From the NCBI GenBank assembly GCA_964006375.1, contig OZ023265.1:173979443-174043442 (forward strand): a stretch of DNA of 64,000 nucleotides, read 5' to 3'. Source of the DNA: Tillus elongatus (lineage: Eukaryota; Arthropoda; Insecta; Coleoptera; Cleridae). A model generated the notes under the pieces. It was not told where the DNA came from. It made no database searches and saw nothing but the letters and a program-made list of their open reading frames with translations. Both the position numbers and the translations under genes were made by a program. Positions 1 through 13,805 of this stretch are shown piece by piece. Every line of letters begins with the position of its first letter. Position 1 is the first letter of the stretch.

Positions 1-2457
1 GGGATCTCCTCATTGGAAAATGTTGAACTTAGAGTCATTTAAAAGAGTATTTCTTGCTCTATTAGCTGCATTGCAAGCCATGTCTTTGTTATTGTTACTC
101 TAATCACTAGATTGCGTTTTTTTAAAAATTTAACATATTTTATGATTTTTCTCAAGAAACCTAAATACAATGATATAAATATTACTACATAGATAGAAAT
201 AGGACTAAAGGACAAAACAAGTGGTGAAAATCCCAAGTATCTATCTTTTGTTTAACCAGAGATATTAATGAAAAACTTATAAAACTGGAATTTAAACAAA
301 AACACTTTCAGCATTGATTAATTTAAAGATTGAGAACAGAAATTTATTAATTTGCAAATTTAGTTTTATAGTTTTTTGTTAAAAATAAGACTTATTTACG
401 CATTCCTAACGCAACTATAACTTATTCGTTCGGTCCAATAATTATACTCTAAAACTGGAATAGGTAGGCTTTGGAAAAAAGACAAAATTACAATACTCTA
501 AAAGAAACGTCAAATTAGTTACTCTGAATTCTTTGGTGTATAATTTAAATATTAAAAATGTTTTTTACAAATCATGAAACCGTTGATATGATTGATGTTT
601 ACTTTGAGTGCTTTCAAAATGCGGCAGTTGCTGAAAGAGTGTGGTATCCGAATTGCCGCCATTATAACAGAATAGTTTTTCTTCGCTAGGTGCAAAACTT
701 ACGTGAAACTGGAGGCTTAAGCCGACCGTTGCTGCGGAGACGCCGTTTTTTCAGAACTGAAGAAAATATTATCAATGTTTTGGCATATATAGAATTTAAT
801 CCTCATGTTAGCACAAGAATATTGCATCTTGACTTGGGAATATCACGGACCACCATCCAAACTATTTTGAAAGAGTATAGGTAAGCTTATTATATCGTGA
901 AATTCAAAATAGTTATTGTTATTAATCTCACAGGGATCATAATGACGGTTGTGAAAATGATCAGACGACAGTCGTAAAAATTATATGATAACACGACATG
1001 TTACCATAATGATTGTTTATGATCCGAGTAAGATACAACACTTTATCACATATCATCAACCACCAAAATCTTCGGATATCAATGACAAGTACGTTTTCTC
1101 GAATTTAGTTGATTTTTTGTATATGAGCACTATTTCACTCAAAGTCTATTGACAACCATGAAATTGCCACAACTGTTCAACTTTCAACGTAGTAACAGTT
1201 AAGCTTTATGAATTGTTGATGACGTAACTGTTTAGCTTGAGTGAACACCACTTGTGGTATAATGAACAGCTTTATGTTACTTAAATCCGATAAAATAATG
1301 CGTCTATTATGTCAGCAGATAAACATATTTTTATTACAATGTCCTTTTGAATATATAATGATAATTATTTTGATTTTTAGACTAGACCCTTATCATATTG
1401 TTTTGAAGCAAGCGCTGAATGAGCACGATTATGATCGGAGGCTGGATCATTGCCATTGGCCTTTAGACATGATCAATGAAAATCCTAATTTTTTAACGCA
1501 AGTTCTTTGGACGTACGAGGCTAGTTTTCATAGCGACGGTAATGTAAATTTGCATAATATGCATTATTGATCTACCCAGAACCCCCACTGGATGCGAGAA
1601 GTTCAACATCAAGGACGTTGGAGTCTTAAGGTATGGTGTGGCGTAATAGGAGGTACAATTATTGGACCCTATTTCTTTGACCAGTCTCTTACTGGTAACC
1701 TCTTCTTGGAGTTTCTAAGAAATGATTTGCCAGTTTTATTAGAAGATGTGCCCCTTGAAACCAGGCAAAATGTGTTTCCCCAGCTCGATGGTTGCCCAGC
1801 ACATTTTTCAATTAATGTGCGAGAACATCTCAATGAGACGTATCCAGGCCGATGGATAGGAAGAGAAAGCATATTTCCCTGGCCAGCGAGGTCACCTGAC
1901 TTAATATGCTTAGACTTTTAATTTTCCGGAACGGATAAAGGACATTGTCTTCCAAACAAAGCCTACGAGTAAGGAAGATATGAAGAATATAATCCGAAAT
2001 GCAATTCGTAGTCTGTCAACAGCGGAAGTGGAAGCTGCCGTTTTTTCTACTCGATATATGCTCAAGCAGTGTGTAGAACGTGACGGCAGACACTTTGAGC
2101 ATTTAAGGAGACACTAGAGTGCTTATCTTTTAGAATTACATACAGAGGGAATTAAATATTTTGTTTTAGATTTCAGTATCAGTTTTTCATTAATATCTCC
2201 GGTTAAACAAAAGATAGAGACTTGGCATTTTCACCACTTGCTTTGGCCTTTAGTCCTCTTTCTATCTATGTAGTAATAATTATATCATTGTATTTAGGTT
2301 TCTTGAGAAAAATCATTAAATGTGTTAATTTTTTTAAAAGCGCCATCTAGTGATTACAGTAACAATAACAAAGACATGGCTTGCAATGCAGTTGTTAGAG
2401 CAATAAATATTCTTTTAACTGACACTAAGTTCAATATTTTCCAATGAGGCAATCCCG
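1..2457 (+). mobile_element. Tc1/mariner (IS630)-like DNA transposon with long terminal inverted repeats
   Basis: The first ~290 bases reappear in reverse complement at about 2175-2457, as long imperfect terminal inverted repeats. Position 1 lines up a few bases inside the right terminus, so the extreme left end is cut off by the window. Between them lies a broken DDE transposase. The element sits upstream of the last exon of SLC17 gene 1 and therefore most likely inside its last intron. Confidence 0.85.
588..2117 (+). pseudogene. Tc1/mariner-like DDE transposase, interrupted
   Basis: The N-terminal part (588-880) has a helix-turn-helix look: an Arg-rich RRRRFFRTEENI stretch followed by STRILHLDLGISRTTIQTIL. 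The catalytic part (1381-2117) carries WTYEASFHSDGN (first Asp replaced; WTDEASF is usual), a QLDGCPAHFS motif (second Asp) and PWPARSPDL before the third acidic position. A TAG at about 687, a TGA at 1568-1570 where a Trp codon is expected, and a frameshift near 1919 break the frame, so it cannot encode an active enzyme as it stands. Positions 881-1380 begin GTAAGC and end TTTTTAG, and excising them joins the two halves in frame, so this looks like an intron. Family assignment rests on the motifs; the species source is unknown. Confidence 0.8.
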
Positions 2458-3366
2458 AGATATTGCATTTTTTCCTAATAAATGTTTGCCTTACCCCCGC
2501 CACTTTATCTGAAGAGTTAGAGAAAAATAGTTATAACAAAAATTGTTCGTGGTACACACGACATTTATTTGCAGGTATTTTCAACACAGTTTATTTCGAC
2601 ATATTACTGAGATGTCCTATTTTTTCCATTTCCTCTTGGTGTTACGCCCCATAGCGGACATCTGACGAACTTAAAAATATTATCCAACGATTTTCCTTGG
2701 CCACATTTACTAAATATATTTTTCCCAAAGCTCTGTAGTAAACGGTTTCCGAGATACAGCCGCTTACCTCGCTTAATTGGCCACCCGGTACATCCTATGG
2801 AATTTATACCAGTACCCCTTACTTTTGTATTGGTCTTTGAGTGTTTTAGAACCGTTGAAAAATTTCACCAATTTTTAGTTTTTATTTTTTTTTCTAAATT
2901 ATAACCCTCAGAGTGCCCCCACGTGCGCCAGTGCTTCACATAATAAATCGGATTTTTCGTTTTTCTTTATATGCTCTAAATATTTACTCGTGTAAAAATT
3001 GTGAAAATCTTATCTTAAGCGTTTTTAATGATAATTAAGGAAAATCAACTTTAACACATATATCTCAGTATCACGACCTTAAAATGAAAAATGTTGTACG
3101 AACTACCCCCACTATTGTTTCAAGGGCAACACACGCCCCAAATTTTTTTAAGTATAATCAAGGCACCTGTATAAATGTTTATGCACGGAATGATTGAAAC
3201 TGGCTTTAAAGCTCGAATACAGTACGTTTTCGAGAGTTGTCTAATACATTCGATTTAGGTCGAATTTTGTGCGACCGAGTCTAATATCACAAATTCCAAA
3301 AAATATTCTTATAATTTTGATTGTTTCTTGTGAATGCATTGATTAATAAAAAATAAATTGTTTTAG
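2458..3366 (+). other. Intronic sequence upstream of SLC17 gene 1 last exon
   Basis: No coding potential is visible. The last ~160 bases resemble the sequence just upstream of the equivalent exon of gene 2 (about 40990-41131), including the GTCGAATTTTGTG stretch and the TTGTTTTAG acceptor, so this is the paralogous last intron. The segment before that contains a GGCCACCCGGTAC-like motif typical of insect repeat ends, which I could not assign. Confidence 0.6.
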
Positions 3367-3552
3367 ACAGCCGATGAGTGGCGAATAATATTCTACATAT
3401 CCAGTGCAGTGTATTTGCTTGGTGGCATTCTTTATGGTATTTTTGCCTCTGGAAATATTCAACCTTGGGCCATGGCTGTAAAAGAAGACAGTGTTGAATT
3501 TAACACTGAAACGAAAACTTGTTTTCAAGGCAGTACAGAACAGGTTTACTAA
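3367..3552 (+). CDS. SLC17-type transporter gene 1, last coding exon (partial gene)
   Basis: This is the C-terminal 61 codons of an SLC17/Na-phosphate cotransporter-like protein, opening after a TTGTTTTAG acceptor in phase 0 and closing with TAA. The translation starts TADEWRIIFYISSAVYLLGG and contains FASGNIQPW, the conserved end of the last membrane helix and the cytoplasmic motif of the family. It has exactly the same length (186 nt) and phase as exon 8 of gene 2, with most residues identical. The upstream exons lie outside the window. The exon itself has no break, so whether gene 1 is intact cannot be judged here. Confidence 0.88.
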   Translation, partial: TADEWRIIFYISSAVYLLGGILYGIFASGNIQPWAMAVKEDSVEFNTETKTCFQGSTEQVY

Positions 3553-3660
3553 AGTGTCTGTGTCTATGTGTGTGCGTATGTGTGTGTTTAGGTTAAAATG
3601 GCTATGGTGAACAAGGCCACTAAGCTGTGTGTGTGTGTTTAGGTACAAATGGCTATGGTG

Positions 3661-6432
3661 AATTTTTTTCCAACAACAGACCACGAGGACTTACAGCCTG
3701 AATACTATCGTACCGTGGGTGTCGACAAGGATGAAGGAGGCAACTTGTTAATTCTGGACCTGAAGGGTTGGAGGTTCGGAGGAGAAGAAAAAACATGTGC
3801 CGGCAAGGAATTCCAGAACTTGGAAATCCTCGGGACAAAAGAGCGGGCATAACAAGATGTTCTATGTCTGGTGACCTGGACAGTAAAAGGGTGCATTCGC
3901 TCTGTTCCCCTGGTAGATCTATTGGGGACAGCAGGTGGAGGAACTATGAAAGAAAGCTCCTCTGAGCAGTACCCGTGCAGATATCTATAAAAGAGAGAGA
4001 GGGAGAGAGAGAGGTCACCAACGGCACGTCGGTGGGCAAGTGATGGCAGCCTTTGGGTGAGGGTAGGGTCACCAATGAAACGTATATCTACCTTCTGAAT
4101 GGACTCCAGGATAGCGAGTCTAGAAGCGGCAGCAGCACCCCAGAGCAGTTCGAGGTTTGGCCTTCTTTGTAAAGTAAATAAAATATAGAGATTAGCTGGT
4201 GAAAAGTATTTGCTAGTCCGGAAGAGGAAACCTAATTTCTTAGCAGCAGCTTCTGCAATTGATGTGACATGTTGGTGCCAATTGAGATTTCGATCCACAG
4301 AAATGCCAAAAAGTGAAAAGGACTCATTACTTTGAACAGCTTGATTGTTCATTGTGATGGGTCTAGGGCTGGTGTATCTCCTATGAGATAGAAAGCAAGA
4401 CTAAAATTTGGTGGAGTTGAATTGTACAAGATTTTTAATTCCCCAGTCTAATATTTTTTGGAGATCCACAGAGACAGAACCCTCCATGAGTCTGCGATCC
4501 TTATCTAATTGGGCTAAAGATGCAGGCTTAGAATATTGTATATTTGAGTGAAAGTGTGCTGTCATCCGCGTAACTGTGAACTGGGTTGGATGCGCTAGAG
4601 AGGAGGTCATTTATGTGGAGAAGAAAGAAAGTAGGGGCTAAATCTGAACCTTGAGGGACTCCTGCATTAAATGGACACAGTTTAGAGGAGTGGCCATCCA
4701 CGACAACAGAAATACTTCGGTTGGAGAGGAAATTTGCTGTCCAGGTACAGAGTGTTGATGGTAGGCCATAGACCAGAAGTTTCTTAAGCAGCGCTGCGTG
4801 CCAGAGCTGGTCGAATGCTTAGGATATGTCTAGAGCGACAATCTGGGATTCACCGTGTAGTTTAGACTTGTTCCAAGAATGGGTGACAAAGGAAAGGAGG
4901 TCGGCAGTTTATCTGCGCTGACGGAATCCATACTGCCTGTCGTGGATTAGACTGTGTTTTTCAAGAAATTTTAGTAATTCAGTGTTTATATACTTTTCCG
5001 TCACTTTAGAGACGACTGAAAAGAGAGAAATAGGCATGTAGTTGCTAGGAAGCACTTTGGAGCCTTTCTTGGAGACGGGTTGTACTGGAGCACCTTTCCA
5101 GTTACTAGGGAATATGACTTTCTTGGAAGATGTCTGAAACGGATGAGTCAACACAGGAGCAAGTTCTGGTGCGCATTTTTTGAGAACAATTGCTGGGATC
5201 TGGTCAAGGCCAGAGGCTTTTCTGGTATTAAGAGAAGATAGCATCTTTCGTACCTCTTTATTTTTAAAATTATATCCGTCATTTTATGCGTGACATTGGG
5301 GACTGTTGGTGGTTGAACATTTGGAGGTTGGTTGAGAGTACAATTTCCGGCGAACAACGAGGCAAAAAGTTCAGCCTTGCCCAGGGCGGTAGGAGTGGCG
5401 TTTTGTGAGATATCAGGGGGGTCAGGATGAGAGAAGCAGACAAATGAGGAAAAGTAATCCCGCATTTCGTCCCAATTCGCGGAGTTGTAGTGCCAAACTA
5501 TACATGGGTGTGATGACTGTGTGACCTCGGGTTGCATTGCGCAGGAAGCAGTGACCATGCCGTGGTCTGAGCGACCAAGGGGGGTGGTGACTGATGTCTT
5601 ATAGCATTCAGGTTTTGTAGTAAGAAGGAGATCCAAGGAATTTGAGCTTTGTGTTGGGATACGAGGAAAGTAGGTAGGTTGCTGAACCATATTGGCTAAA
5701 GAATTGCTGACTGCAAAGGCCTTCGCTGCTCTCCCTTGTGGATCGGTTTTTGAAGATCCTAGCCATTCCTTATTATGGACATTGAAGTCACCAAGAATAG
5801 TGACCTCGGAGGAAGGATATTCAGAAATCAGATAGTCCGTTTTTTCAGAAAGGTAGTCAAAGAGCTGGACAAAGTTGTTGTCAGAAGGTGACCGGTAAAT
5901 GCAACAGATAAATTTAGTTGCAACCCTGAGAGAGAAAGTTTCATCCAAAGTATGTATTTTCTTCCAGCTTCCAAATTGGAGAGTGTGGTGCAGGGTAGAT
6001 TACTACTGACATATGCGCATACACCTCCATGCAATGTAAAGGAAGTAAGGAGCTCATACCCGGGATATTAAAGTGATTAGTGGCTGTTTTGGCACTGATT
6101 TGAGTTTTGGTGAGGAAGAGGAGTTGGGGCCTATTAGCCTGGAAGAAATGGTGGAAGAAGTTCAGGTTAGAATAGAACATATATTCGTTAAAACTTGATT
6201 TCGGCGCCCCCTGCACACCCCTCTCCCGTCGATCTGAATTGAGGGGTATTTTCCCCCCGGAATCTTTTGTACAAGGAGGAGCCATCGTCATTTTTGTTTA
6301 TAAGGGAAAGTGACTCATACAACAGAACCGGAAATGTCCATTGGGACTTCAGCGGCCCCTTGATGTAAGAGGTGGTACCTCCTCGGGCGTGAAAAAATCC
6401 TTTACTATTACGTAAAGGAAAAGTCCACTACT
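3661..6432 (-). mobile_element. Jockey/CR1-like non-LTR retrotransposon (family A), internally deleted copy
   Basis: On the minus strand it runs from a 5' end sharing the AGTAGTGGACTTTTCCTTTA start with the copy at 58712 to a 3' end near 3661 (…CTCGTGGTCTGTTGTTGG). The 5' third encodes an APE-type endonuclease (GDFNVHN, then SDHGMV). A deletion joins it to reverse transcriptase (KASGLDQIPAIVLKK, YGFRQRR) and the family's C-terminal region ending in SSLSTPTVR. Several stops and frameshifts split the frame, so it is dead. It interrupts the 3' flank of SLC17 gene 1: sequence to its right (from 6473) continues the flank that is also seen downstream of gene 2. Confidence 0.88.
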
Positions 6433-6439
6433 AGCTGCG

Positions 6440-6440
<1 letters not shown>

Positions 6441-6470
<30 letters not shown>

Positions 6471-6472
6471 AG
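6441..6472. repeat. (GT)n microsatellite
   Basis: About 14 GT units at the right edge of the retrotransposon insertion, continuous with GT-rich flank sequence that also follows genes 1 and 2. Confidence 0.9.
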
Positions 6473-6965
6473 TGTGTGTTTAGGTTCAAATGGCTATGGC
6501 GAATAAAGCCACAGACTAATAAATTAAGAAAAACCTGTATTTTTAGATAATCTATTTATAACATATATTACTAACAAATCTCACCAGCAGGGCCAATATA
6601 GGTTTTTCTTCAACGACAGGACTGAAAATAAGTTAAGCGAAATCTAGTTTAAGTAGTTCCTATATCAAAACACTGAACTGTTCATTATATTTCTGGCATG
6701 CAACAGGTTTATGAAAGAATAGATAATAATTTGTGATAGTGAAAACGTCCCAAAAAACTCTTTAAAACGGTCAAAATCTGGGTCCTCTGGTACTTTTTAT
6801 AATTGTTCACTTTTGAAGAGGATTCTGACTTTATGCTAACATTGTTATCATTGCTACAGAATTAAATATGTTGCTTACTTTGACACTATTTAATAAATCA
6901 ATTTGTGTTTTATAAAAGCTTGTTTTTATAGATGTTTGTTAATGTTCACATACATCGAGAAACTC
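6473..6965 (+). other. 3' flank of SLC17 gene 1, paralogous to gene 2 flank
   Basis: From TTTAGGTTCAAATGGCTATGG onward this matches 49115-51096 downstream of gene 2. It contains a single copy (6601-6649) of the unit that forms the 48 bp minisatellite there, followed by the shared CTAGTTTAAGTAGTTCCTAT. No gene is visible. Confidence 0.8.
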
Positions 6966-6984
6966 AATGACAAATTAAAAAGTC

Positions 6985-7326
6985 TGGACGCAGCAAGTGC
7001 ACTACGGTAGTCAAAAAAGTATCTGGCACCACACTTTTTTTTTCTTAAATACTTATAACTTTTTTTTGTAATATAGAGATCTAAATTTGGGTATGTGGTT
7101 ACTTTTTATAACGTAAACCTACCTACCAAGTTTAGTTTTGTAACTTTCAGAGAAAAATCCTGTTTTTAAAGAAAGCTCAAAATTTTCCTGGAAAACTTGG
7201 TCCAATTTTCCGGGCTAACGAACTTTGTCAGCCCAGTTATAAAAAGAAAGTACCTTCAAAATTCTGTTAAAATCTGCCCATTATTTTTCGAGTTATCGGT
7301 ACATATATGTATATATAAATATATAA

Positions 7327-7416
<90 letters not shown>

Positions 7417-7520
7417 AAATTGATACTAACCCCGGATATGGGTTTTAGGGGTCCTAGTTCGCGCATATTTGAAGAATTTTTTCGTCGAGATGCCCTAAAT
7501 AGTGATTTTTCTCTACGGGA
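6985..7520 (-). repeat. (TA)n-cored interspersed repeat, family B copy
   Basis: On the minus strand it reads from a CATATCCGGGG segment through a (TA)n core (7333-7409) to ACCGATAACTCGAAAAATAATGG, and ends at CACTTGCTGCGTCCAGAC at about 6985. The same arrangement recurs near 12643, 14119, 31990/34134 and 35647. No protein is encoded. The class is unknown; the recurrence of both flanks around the TA core shows it is one repeat unit. Confidence 0.75.
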
Positions 7521-8299
7521 ATTCACTAAAAGTCGAAGGAACTTTATATCCGTTACACTTCGAACGCAATTTTTTTAAGTGAAGCTTCATATTAAAAGCG
7601 CTCTATCTCCGCTAGAAAGCATTTTTCGATTTCGTATAAAAATAGTGCTGCAAATTGATTTATAACTTTCACATAGCTGTGATAGTTTATTCTCTACAGG
7701 AAGACATACTCATGGAATGAATTTAGGGTCCATAACTTGACCACAAAGAAAATATTTGTAGTCCTGTACCCATAAACTTTTGAAACGTCATATTACTCGA
7801 GTGTTATTGAAAAAATATTGATTTTCACCAAATCACCCCTTATTTATCCCCTACCCCCTGAAGCGATCTTTTCCAAACAGAATTCGAAGCGTTCCGTTGT
7901 TGGGTGCTAACCGGATGCCAAATTTGAAGATGATATCTCAATTCGTTCGAAAGTTATTGCGCCTATTAACAGACAGACGTACATGCCGACATACCGACAG
8001 ACCTACCTACCCACAGACCTACCTACCGACAGACAAAAGAATTTTCGTTCCAGAATCAAGGTTTCTATATGTTTTGAGACTTTTTACGCCGTATTAGCAA
8101 AAAAAATTCGAAATTGTTGTCAACATTCCACCCCCACACATTTAAACCCTAATTTATTTTCAGCACAGATGTTGGGTGAAATTTAAAGTTTTCTAATAAA
8201 TAAACCTTAAAATGTTATATTACTTGAGTTTGAACGAAAAAAATTAAATTTTCACAACATCACCCCCAATTCATCCCCTAAAGCAATTTTACCCAAAAA
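7521..8299 (+). repeat. Unclassified repeat carrying (CAGACAGAC)-type motif, split by family A insertion
   Basis: The segment GCCAAATTTGAAGATGATAT followed by short CAGACAGAC/CCTACCTACC runs recurs at 10486-10680 on the other side of the inserted retrotransposon. This suggests either a duplicated repeat or one interrupted by it. Apparent small reading frames here are low-complexity and not credible genes. Confidence 0.5.
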
Positions 8300-10485
8300 C
8301 TCTCCTTCTTACTACAAAACCTGAAACTGATAAGATATCAGTCACCGCCCCCCTTGGTCGCTAAGCCACGGCATGGTCACTGCTTCCTGCGCAATGCAAC
8401 CCGAGGTCACACAGTCATCACACCTATGTATCGTTTGGCACTACAACACCGCAAACTGGGACGAAATGCGGGATTACTTTTCCTCATTTCCATGGGCGTC
8501 GGTCTGCTTCTCTCATCCTGACCCCTCTGATATCTCACAAAACGTCACCGAAATTATCCAAGCTGGCATGGAATTTTTTATTTCACGTACACAGAAAACC
8601 TCTTCAGTCATTTAAAAGCCCTGGTTCTCTAAATCCTGTGACAAGGCCAGACTTGAAAAGGTCAAAGCTCACAAAACGCTTCTACACAATCCCAGTCAAG
8701 AAAATCGTCAAGCATTTAACGACGCAAGAAACTGCTATGTCCGCATTCTTTCTGAGGAAAAAACACTCGTTTAATAACCACATCAAAAACAAAGTCCTCT
8801 TAAGCTCTAACGGCGACAAACCCTTCTGGACTCTTGCTAAATCTATTGGGAATAATTTCTGCAAAAGCACGTTCCCACCTCTTGTCTCAGGGGATGAAAT
8901 TGTTTCTACTGCCCTGGGCAAGGCTGAACTTTTTGCTTCGTTGTTCGCCGGCAATTCTACTCTCAACCCACCTCCAAATGTTCAACCACCAACAGTCCCC
9001 AATGTCGCGGATAAAATGACGGATATCATTTTCAAAACTAAAAAGGTACGAAATATGCTCTCTTCTCTTAACACCAGGAAAGCCTCTGACCTTGACGAGA
9101 TCCCAGCAATTGTTCTCAAAAAATGCGCACCAAAGCTTGCTCCTGTCCTGACTCGTCTGTTTCAGATATCTTATAATAAAGGCATATTCCCTAGTAACTG
9201 GAAAACTGCTCGAGTACAACCCATCCCCAAGGAAGGATCCAAAGTGCTTCCCAGCAACTACAGGCATATTTCTCTCCTTTCAGTCGTCTCTAAAGTGATG
9301 GAAAAGTATATAAACACCGAATTACTAAAATTTCTTGAAAAACACAGTCTAATCCACGACAGGCAGTATGGATTCCGTCATCGCAGATCGACTGCCGACC
9401 TCCTTTCCTTTGTCACCCATTCTTGGAACAAGTCTATGGAACAACACGGTGAATCCCAGATTGTTGCTCTAGACATATCCAAAGCATTTGACCAGGTCTG
9501 GCATGCAGCGCTGCTTAATAAACTTCCGGCCTATGGCCTACCACCAAAACTCTGTATGTGGACAGCAAATTTCCTCTCCAACAAGAGCATATCAGAACCC
9601 TCCATTCAAATATACAATATTCTAAGCATGTCTCTTTAGTCCAATTAGATGAGGATCGCAGACTCATGGAGGATTCTGTCTCCGTGGATCTCCAAAAAAT
9701 ATTATACTGGGGAAGTAGAAATCTTCTACAATTCAACCCCACCAAAACTAAGTCTTGCTTTCTTTCTCACAAGAGATACACCAGCCCTAGACCCATCACA
9801 ATGAACAACCAAGTTATTCAAAGTAATGAGTCCTTTTCTCTTGTTGGCATTTCTGTGGATCGAAATCTTAATTGGCACCAACATGTCACATAAATTGCAG
9901 AATCGGCTGCTAAGAAATTAGGTTTCCTCTTCCGGGCTCGCAAATACTTTTCAACAGCTGATCTCTATACCTTATATACTTCACAAATAAGGCCAAACCT
10001 CGAATACTGCTTCCACATCTGGGGTGCCGCTGCCGCTTCTACACTCGCTATCCTGGACTCCATTCAAAAGAGAGCTATACGTCTCACCTCACCCAAAGGC
10101 TGCCATCCCTTGCCCACCGACGTGCCGTTGGTGACCTCTCTCTCTTTTATAGATATCTGCACGGGCACTGCTCAGAGGAGCTTTCCTCCATAGTTCCCCC
10201 ACCTGCTACCCCCAACAGATCTACTAGGGGAACAGAGCGAATGCACCCTTTTACTGTCCAGGTCACCAGACATAGAACATCTTGTTATGCCCGCTCTTTT
10301 GTCCCGAGGACTTCCAAGTTGTGGAATTCCTTGCCGGCACATGTTTTTCCTTCTCCTCCGAACCTCCAAACCTTCAAGTCCAGAATTATCAGGCTGCCTC
10401 TTTCCTCCTTGTCAACACCCAAGGTACGATAGTATTTAGGCTGTAAGCCCTCGTGGTGTGTTGTTGAAATTAAAAAAAACACAAA
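8300..10485 (+). mobile_element. Family A non-LTR retrotransposon, 5'-truncated, lacking RT active site
   Basis: It begins inside the endonuclease region (SSSDHGMV equivalent) and runs to the family 3' end at about 10455, followed by an A-rich tail. A reading frame at 8638-9639 encodes the linker and first part of the reverse transcriptase (SDLDEIPAIVLKKCAP, YGFRHRRSTADLLSF, DISKAFDQVWH). About 190 bp are missing near 9591, compared with the copy at 38358, and this removes the GVPQGS and YADD motifs, so this copy cannot have been autonomous. The 3' third matches the other copies closely. Confidence 0.87.
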
Positions 10486-10740
10486 AAAAACAATCCGAAC
10501 CGTTTGTTTGTCGAGTGCTAAGTGTATACCAAATTTGAAGACGATATCTCAATTAGTTATAAAGTTATCGTGGCTACAAACAGACAGACCGACAGACCGA
10601 AAGATAAAAAAAATTCGTTCCCAAATCATGTTTCCTATATGTTTTTGATACTTTTTAAGACGTTTAAGCGAACGAAAATTATTGAAAATGTTGTCGCCGA
10701 TGCGATAATTCCACACGTTGTGACGATGTGGAAATAATGG
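10486..10740 (+). repeat. Continuation of the CAGACAGAC-bearing repeat
   Basis: Contains CCAAATTTGAAGACGATATC and ACAGACAGACCGACAGACC, matching 7914-8035 left of the retrotransposon. Confidence 0.5.
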
Positions 10741-12642
10741 ACCTATGATAAAATCACAAGTTAATGCTTTCCAAATTTTTTTTTCAAATAAGTACGATTT
10801 ATGACCCTTACAACCCATATCAAGAGTAAATTTCATTTTTAATATGTTATATATTGTAACGATTACGTTTCGTTACTGCATTAATTATTCAAAATAAATC
10901 CGTAAGAGACTTAATTAGGAGCCGACAATCCAATATCTGTAAGGAAATTCATGTTTTAATGTCGAAATTATTTTCATGAAAAGTCGCTAAATTTTCAAGT
11001 ACCGTAAACCCCTTTACTGCATTTCTAATTTGTACGTCAAAATTCAATATATGTTTGCCATGGAAAACTACCTCGCATTATTACTAAACAAATATTTCCA
11101 GGAACGAAATAAGCATTTAAAATATACGTTAGGAATGCTCTAGAACAAAATATTGTTCATCTGTAATTTTCCGGTGATCTCACCCAAGAAAGACCGTTAA
11201 AAACGTTGCAGATAATTGGCGGCAAACACCTTCAACTGTGAACACGGGAGGTGCGACGTCGGGATTTCACCACCGATTGGAGGTCTCGTTTTATCTCATT
11301 CGGAGAATGGAGGCTAGAAAGAGCTCACGCACAGCCACCAACCGTCACAGTGAGAATTTTTGCGTGCAGCGACTAACAATTTGCAGAACCCGAGACATTA
11401 GAGGGGACTCTCTACTGAGCCTTCATAGAGTGGACACCGTCAGTTTTCAGTGGCTATTAAATTATCTTAAAACGGGGTTGTAATGTTCTTTCTGTTATCT
11501 GTACCACCTAGTAATTATTGTCAGTGATTGTTCGGAGTGATTTTCGAGTTTGATTAAACATCGTATTCAGCATAAAAACGGAGCTAACTCGTGGTTCTTT
11601 GTTCCGAGCGGTTGACTTCTTGCCGTAATTAGAAAGAATTCCTGGTTATATCGAACCTTAAGTAAATTGGCAGTGAATTTTACTGAAGCAAATTCACGTT
11701 TTAATTGCGCTTCGCAAAGTTTCCATCAAGCGAATTCAGAACATCGACATAGGTGTCAAATGGTCTTGTATTATAGGAGCAGTAACATCCACCGGCCCAA
11801 TAATCTCTGATGAGAAGTCCCAGTCGTTTTTCCATAGTTCTTGCGCTCTTATTGGAGTCTGGAATCTGTGTCAGGCACTCATGATTGATCCCACCTGGAA
11901 AGCATCTTCACAGGGTCATCAGGTAACTTAGTACCGGAGGACTGGTGAGTATAAACAAATATTTTCTCTAAATCAGCAGAATTTTCATGTCGAAATCTAA
12001 CATCTGAAGTTTTAATAACCTGAACTTTCAAAATCACGTAATCAAGTTTGAGCTAAACAATGTCAGAGAGGTGCTGTCAGCAAAACTATATATTTCCTGT
12101 TTAATCTCTAAGATTTTGTCAATTTTTGTTAATTTAAACACACAGTTTTTATTATTTTCTTTTAAAATGTAATTAGCAAATTTTGTCTGTAAGATGCCTA
12201 ACCTATACATTCTCTTTAATATCTCTTAGTTTTCATAATTAATATAGAAATTTCACGTAGGAATATATTAAGTAGATTTTCTTCCTTTTTTTTTTCGGAG
12301 CCTCACTCAAAGAACTGGCCAGTTAATTCACGAGAATACCTAGCAATTGATTGACAAACGTCAAGTAATTAACCTAATCATTTATGTTTATTTTTATTTT
12401 TGAGCGATACCCTAAGTAATTGACAGTAACATTTTAGTAATACACAACTGTCTGTATATTATTGTCTTGACACATGTATGTACATTAATAATTTCTTGTT
12501 CTTGATATTCTTGCTGTGTATTTGATTTCTATTTGTGTGCAATTAATATTTATTTGATATTTATCAATCTTTTATTTCATTATATTCGCTATTCCAAATT
12601 TAATTTATATGAATAAATTCTATATTAGTGAATTTTCGTAGA
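10741..12642. other. No gene recognised; possible LTR/leader-like stretch
   Basis: AT-rich sequence without a convincing reading frame. The part from about 11200 to 11720 is less AT-rich and has the look of a retroelement leader or solo LTR, but I found no matching second copy, primer-binding site or target duplication, so this is only a suspicion. Confidence 0.35.
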
Positions 12643-13385
<743 letters not shown>

Positions 13386-13805
13386 CTGGAAATCAAATGT
13401 CTCAAGAAGAATGTTTTACAAACCCTGAAGTCTTAGTTTCAACCGTCATCGTCCTTTATTTTACTAAAATATTTCCAGAAAATTCATTTGAAATAGACCC
13501 TTTCTCCGATGCTTGGCAGTAGCCTTAGCTATAGAATTTATCGTTTAATGGTATATAATTTTTGTAGAATTTTCGTAAAAAATCAATAAAGCTCAATATC
13601 TCCGTTATTATACAAGATATGAAAAAATATTGTATACATTAATTATACGGTGTCTTGAGCTACACCTTAAAAAATTATTGCTACCATCACAGGATGGCCC
13701 ATAAGTCGTTGGTGATACAAATAATATTTTTTTTTAGTGGAAAACGCCTTATGTTTTTGCATTTTCCATCGAAATATAATGCATGTTTGTAAGTTAAGGA
13801 ATTCT

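Noticed and set aside
10850..11720. Solo LTR of a retrotransposon
   Set aside because: Composition is suggestive, but I could not find matching ends, a primer-binding site or a target duplication.
11800..11835. A second hammerhead candidate (CTGATGAGAAGTCCC)
   Set aside because: No GAAA at the right distance and no stem I partner, so the CUGAUGAG match is chance.
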